This document shows positions 33,206 to 36,862 of a DNA stretch of 36,862 nucleotides, piece by piece. Numbering within the stretch: position 1 is the first letter of the stretch; each line of letters starts with the position of its first letter. Under the pieces are notes generated by a model. It was not told the DNA's origin and searched no databases. It was given only the letters and a program-made list of their open reading frames with translations. The position numbers were made by a program, and so were the translations under genes. This stretch comes from Bacteroidota bacterium (GTDB lineage Bacteria > Bacteroidota > Bacteroidia > Bacteroidales > UBA4417): assembly GCA_022711175.1 (NCBI GenBank), contig JAKLFM010000029.1:1-36862 (forward strand), read 5' to 3'.

Positions 33206-33233
33206 AAAAAGCCGCAATTTCTTGCGGCTTTTT
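33206..33233. terminator. Strong bidirectional terminator
   Basis: AAAAAGCCGCAA (33206-33217) pairs with TTGCGGCTTTTT (33222-33233) over a 4-nt loop; both strands end in a T-run. It lies 18 nt after the stop of the BNR/PKD gene, whose transcript it ends. Confidence 0.9.
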
Positions 33234-33250
33234 GGTACTCAATTGAATTT

Positions 33251-36200
33251 CTATTTTATAATGATCAGTTGTTTGTTCCATATCCTTCCATCTCTCTCGA
33301 GGCGAAGCAGGTAGGTTCCGCCTGATAAATTAGGAAAGTCATATGTTTTTAGGAATCTGCCTTTGACAGGAATGTTTATTTCGCTGTAAACAAGCATGTT
33401 AGATGCATTGAAGAGACTGATGTTATACTCTCCCGAAGGTAACGATGAACTTTGCAAAGTAAAAGTTCCGTTATTTGGATTCGGAAATAATTCGAGTGTT
33501 GTATTCTGGCCAGGTTCCTCAATTCCGGTGCAATCGTAGAAGTTTACTGAAACGGTATCGCTTCCGGCGCAACCATTAATATCAGTGATAGCTACAATAA
33601 AATCGAATGTGCCCAGGCCGCGCCCGGTTGTATCTACCTGAATAGCTGATGTGGTTTCACCTCCGGGCTGCCATAAATAGGTGGTGTAATTTTGCGAAGT
33701 AGCATCAATAAGGCACGCAAGGTTGCCGCACATTGACTGATTAGCAAGTTCAGGATCAGGCAATGGATGGACAATAATATCTTGTGAAGCCCATACGTCG
33801 CAACCGGTGATAGTGTCAAGAATTGTGTAGGTTATCGTAAATGTGCCCGGGCCGGAGTCTGAGGGACTAAACTGGTTACCGGTAACTCCGGTTCCGCTGA
33901 ATATGCCACCGGCAGGTGTCCCCGAGAGGCTAACCGGAGCGGCGCCAAAACAAACGGCTTCGACAGGTTCAATAGTAACGGTTGCCAGCGGCAGGACTTT
34001 TATTGTTTGGTTTACTGAGTCAATGCATCCATTCGCATTCGTGTATGTATATGTGATCACGTGGGTACCCGGCCCTGCCAGTGAAGGATTAAATGTACTG
34101 GTATCGGTTATGCCTGTACCGGTATAAACTCCGCCTGCCGGCAATCCCTGGGTGAGTATAAACGGCTGTGCATTACCGCAAACTGAATCGAGCGGTGCTA
34201 AGGTAACGTCTGGTAAGGCATTGATTACCAATGTAACAGTTGTGGCAGGGCTGGTACATCCGTTTTCGGTCTGAGTAACTGTATATTCATATGATCCAGG
34301 TTGCGTTTGTGTTGGAGTGAACACTGAATCATTGCTTACCATGAAATTCTGATAATACCATTGCAGGTTAGTTCCTTCGGCAGTAAGACTTGGGGTCGGC
34401 TGTCCGAAACAGGTTACCGCACCGCTGGCTATGGGCGCGTCAGGTGTCACTGATACACTGATGTACGAAGTTTTGGTCAGCATATCGGTACCAACCTGGT
34501 TAGTAACGGTTAGCGATACATCATACACTCCCGGTGTGTTATATACAATTCCGGCCGGGTTTTTAACATCCGAAGTTTCAGGGTTTCCACCGGGAAACGA
34601 CCAGTTCCAGCTTGTAGGCGGACCCGATGAGAGATCCTGGAAATTAAGTGAATAACCTACACACGATGAGGTATCGGATACAGTGAAATTACATACCGGG
34701 GGCAAAGGATTAATAGCCCTGATGGTGATGAGTCGTTTGTGAACCGGCGTCCCATTCGTTCCGTTTGCAATCACAGTAACATTGTAATCGCCCATGGGAA
34801 CCGCACCGGTCGGGATAAACGAAAGCGGCAATTGGCCGGGATATGACCATAATTTATTTCCATTGGGGAATGATACATTGAACAGGGCAGCGGTGGCAGC
34901 ATCCATCTCAACCGAAACAAACGCAGTATCGGAATACAGTTTTACGTCAGGAACTGTAAACATGAAATCAGCAGTGGCTTCGACTGTGTCAAGCTGGGGT
35001 TCCATGCGCATGGCAAAGTCAGGGAAGTAGGCAACATAGCTGTCAAACTTTCCCGCCCTGAAATCGGTCCAGGCGACCATTGCGCTAAATTTATTTGATG
35101 CAACACCATTATAGTCACCTAAATATGTAGGCGTATTGCCTCCGCCGCAAGTGGTGCAGTTTATCTTGAATTTAGCCTGTGAAACCGGAACATTGGGAGC
35201 AAAAGTCACTCCATCATCGCTATAGGATGCGTATAACATGCAACTATCGCTGGTTGGGCAGTCGCGTGTGTCGAGCCACGATACATATAGCCGCCCGGTT
35301 TCTTTATCGCACCAGATAGCAGGAAACCAGTTGTGGTTATTTTCCGATTCGGGATCATCATTCACAACAATGGCTGATGACCATGTAGCGGCTGCATCGT
35401 CAGAATAGCGACAGAAAATATCCGGTTTATGGCCGTTACCGGCAGGATTATTTGAAGCATATACCAGGTAAAGCCGTCCGCGATGTGCTCCATTAGAATT
35501 ATCGGCAGCTATAAACGGGTAGGGCCTTGTACGCATATTCTGAACCGAATTCCGTCCGTTTACATTTGACCCGACATAATTGGAAAATTGTTGCTGCGAT
35601 TTTTGGGTGAATGTTGAACCGCCATCGGTTGACTGAAAAAATGTATATATTGAAGAAAAAGAGCTTCCGGTGTTCGTAACAACATACACCGAGCCGCCAT
35701 TTGTCGTTCCTTCGGGACCAACTGCAACCATCATTCCCGGAAGACTTTGAGAAGCAAAGTTCTTGGTGTTTTGATATGAAGCTCCGTTATCGGTACTGCG
35801 GGACAAATTTCCGCCCGAATTTGCCGTCATGGTGTTAAAAATATAGTTTGCAAACGGGCCATCGGTTTGGTCGGCAGCTATCCAGCATTTATCAACGCCC
35901 ACGATTGCATTCACATAACTGTCCCATGTTTCACCATTGTCGTTTGATACAGCCACTTTTGATCCGATGATGGGGTCGCCATACATGTTCTGGTATAATA
36001 ATCGTCCCTGCCCATCGTAAGTTACTACCACATCGCCCCTCATGTTTGTCCAGTTTGGATTTTTTGCCGTCCAGTTGTAACCGTCATTGGTGTAATAACC
36101 TTTTCCGCCTGCCCCCCCTGTAGTCGAGTTCCAGGTTGCGTAAAACTGAAGAGGATTCAGCGGATTGTTGGTTACACTGCATTCCGCAAAATCGCGCCCC

Positions 36201-36403
36201 AGCAGAAAGTTATCATAATCATCCACAGTCACAACCGATGACCGCAATTGCCCTTCCTGCGAACGATCGTATCCGGGTTTCATAACCATAGGATCATGAA
36301 GCTTATTTTTATCGTAGGTTGCCGGTTGTGCAACAACTGTATGAACGGTGGTGAGGAATAGTAATCCTGTGAAAACAATTTTTGATAGGGTAGATTTTTT
36401 CAT
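33251..36403 (-). CDS. Secreted BNR-repeat/PKD protein with T9SS sorting domain
   Basis: A 1050-residue protein. Signal peptide 1-25 (ending TVVAQ). Residues about 50-460 form a sialidase-like propeller with BNR/Asp-box-like repeats (VSNDNGETWDSY, RSTDNGASYQNT, QSTDGGSTFTQK, RYSDDAAATWSS, SYSDDGVTFAPN). One PKD domain follows (about 570-655, SWNWSFPGGNPETSD), then Ig-like modules with PAGG-x-[YF]-[TS]-G-TG (GGVYTGTGI, GGIFSGTGV). The end is a type A T9SS sorting domain: LELFPNPNNGTFTL, then YNISLFNASNMLVYSE, then GTYLLRLERDGR and KQLIIIK. It is exported across the outer membrane by T9SS and released or anchored. Sialidase activity is not shown: the catalytic Arg triad and Asp/Tyr cannot be confirmed. 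A CTTCGGG pair (about 396) may form a disulfide or metal site. Confidence 0.9.
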   Translation of the reverse strand: MKKSTLSKIVFTGLLFLTTVHTVVAQPATYDKNKLHDPMVMKPGYDRSQEGQLRSSVVTVDDYDNFLLGRDFAECSVTNNPLNPLQFYATWNSTTGGAGGKGYYTNDGYNWTAKNPNWTNMRGDVVVTYDGQGRLLYQNMYGDPIIGSKVAVSNDNGETWDSYVNAIVGVDKCWIAADQTDGPFANYIFNTMTANSGGNLSRSTDNGASYQNTKNFASQSLPGMMVAVGPEGTTNGGSVYVVTNTGSSFSSIYTFFQSTDGGSTFTQKSQQQFSNYVGSNVNGRNSVQNMRTRPYPFIAADNSNGAHRGRLYLVYASNNPAGNGHKPDIFCRYSDDAAATWSSAIVVNDDPESENNHNWFPAIWCDKETGRLYVSWLDTRDCPTSDSCMLYASYSDDGVTFAPNVPVSQAKFKINCTTCGGGNTPTYLGDYNGVASNKFSAMVAWTDFRAGKFDSYVAYFPDFAMRMEPQLDTVEATADFMFTVPDVKLYSDTAFVSVEMDAATAALFNVSFPNGNKLWSYPGQLPLSFIPTGAVPMGDYNVTVIANGTNGTPVHKRLITIRAINPLPPVCNFTVSDTSSCVGYSLNFQDLSSGPPTSWNWSFPGGNPETSDVKNPAGIVYNTPGVYDVSLTVTNQVGTDMLTKTSYISVSVTPDAPIASGAVTCFGQPTPSLTAEGTNLQWYYQNFMVSNDSVFTPTQTQPGSYEYTVTQTENGCTSPATTVTLVINALPDVTLAPLDSVCGNAQPFILTQGLPAGGVYTGTGITDTSTFNPSLAGPGTHVITYTYTNANGCIDSVNQTIKVLPLATVTIEPVEAVCFGAAPVSLSGTPAGGIFSGTGVTGNQFSPSDSGPGTFTITYTILDTITGCDVWASQDIIVHPLPDPELANQSMCGNLACLIDATSQNYTTYLWQPGGETTSAIQVDTTGRGLGTFDFIVAITDINGCAGSDTVSVNFYDCTGIEEPGQNTTLELFPNPNNGTFTLQSSSLPSGEYNISLFNASNMLVYSEINIPVKGRFLKTYDFPNLSGGTYLLRLERDGRIWNKQLIIIK

Positions 36404-36497
36404 GCTTACTGATCTGATTGAGAACTGATTTAGGTCATAAAATTAATATTATTTTGAATTATTCTAAGGAGACACCGAAATATTCACGTTGAAATTG

Positions 36498-36505
36498 TAA
36501 TTTTG
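36498..36505 (+). promoter_or_regulatory. -7 promoter element for the right-edge lipoprotein gene
   Basis: TAATTTTG matches TAnnTTTG, 39 nt before the ATG at 36545. No TTTG was found at -33. The rest of the gap 36404-36544 shows nothing else. Confidence 0.45.
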
Positions 36506-36544
36506 GTATGACATACAATAAGTTAATCCTCAAAACCTCCTGAA

Positions 36545-36862
36545 ATGAAAATGCTCAAAAATGCCCTGATCGCGATTTCCCTTTCCGGTTTTGTTTTACT
36601 TTTTTCGGGATGCCCGTTTTCCGGTAGTGTCCCTATTGATGATGGCACTGTGGTAGTGTCGGATAAACTCGTGGGTACCTGGATTAAGCCTGGTGACGTG
36701 GAAGAGGAAGATCCTACTTATTTTGTCACTTCCAAAACTGATAAATACCATCTTTCGGCGCTGAAAATAGAGTATTCAACCACCGATGCCGAATATGATA
36801 CTACTGAGTACAATCTGACGCTCAGCAATGTTGCCGGTGATGTTTTCGCGAATGTAATTGAA
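36545..36862 (+). CDS. Lipoprotein of unknown function (C-terminus outside window)
   Basis: The frame is open for 106 codons from ATG 36545 to the right edge. Residues 1-22 are a lipoprotein signal (MKMLKNALIAISLSGFVLLF) with the lipobox ending FSGC, Cys23. The mature part starts with a flexible acidic stretch and then reads DKLVGTWIKPGDVEEEDPTY, resembling small Bacteroidota lipoproteins with a lipocalin-like 'LxGxW' start and beta-strands. It is divergent from the BNR/PKD gene. A purine-poor CCTCCT lies just before the start, so no good Shine-Dalgarno is present. Function unknown. Confidence 0.8.
   Translation, partial: MKMLKNALIAISLSGFVLLFSGCPFSGSVPIDDGTVVVSDKLVGTWIKPGDVEEEDPTYFVTSKTDKYHLSALKIEYSTTDAEYDTTEYNLTLSNVAGDVFANVIE

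Overview
The window is a stretch of a Bacteroidota (Bacteroidetes) chromosome, most likely from a free-living or environmental member related to Bacteroidales. Several things support this. There are very large secreted proteins with SBBP and PKD repeats, and a type IX secretion (T9SS) C-terminal sorting domain. There are small families typical of the phylum (DUF4834, DUF5606, probably DUF6427). Many genes are preceded by the Bacteroidota -7 promoter element TAnnTTTG, in the best cases with TTTG 20-21 nt upstream. No phage genes, transposases, CRISPR arrays, rRNAs or tRNAs were seen.

Layout. 1-5361 (-): the N-terminal 1787 residues of a giant surface protein, open at the left edge (DUF7948-like N-terminus, seven SBBP repeats, Ig-like modules, five PKD domains). 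5470-5703 (+): a decayed remnant of a T9SS sorting domain. 5920-10262: an AT-rich surface-glycan cluster (Wzx-type flippase, methyltransferase, GT2, GT4) with a divergent promoter region. 10367-11344: a divergent gpsA. 11356-15464 (-): DUF4834, YfhO membrane protein and a GT4 glycosyltransferase. 15621-18062 (-): rpmH, pepD, rsmG. 18175-20413 (+): a WYL regulator, an apparently exported HIRAN-domain protein and a LUD-domain protein. 20500-27117 (+): purB, DUF5606, then a tight run of pyrK, pyrD, purD, a membrane protein and rnhB, so de novo purine and pyrimidine synthesis are mixed here. 27120-27565: a gene-free gap that appears to encode a minus-strand small RNA. 27566-28576: a secreted glucosaminidase/LysM cell-wall hydrolase. 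28582-31443: promoter, FMN riboswitch, terminator and a TonB-dependent receptor. 31532-33055 (-): a DUF302 protein and an orphan PstS-like binding lipoprotein. 33251-36403 (-): a T9SS-secreted BNR/PKD protein. 36545-36862 (+): the start of a lipoprotein, open at the right edge.

The strongest discovery candidate is the FMN riboswitch that directly controls a lone TonB-dependent receptor. It implies an outer-membrane importer for riboflavin or another flavin, switched off when FMN is plentiful. A 7-nt perfect complement between the 5' edge of the riboswitch core and the 5' arm of the downstream terminator suggests how the switch works. Second-tier candidates are the unannotated small RNA, the orphan binding protein with an EF-hand-like loop and an altered ligand loop, and the exported HIRAN protein. 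All functional calls come from reading motifs by eye; no database search was run.
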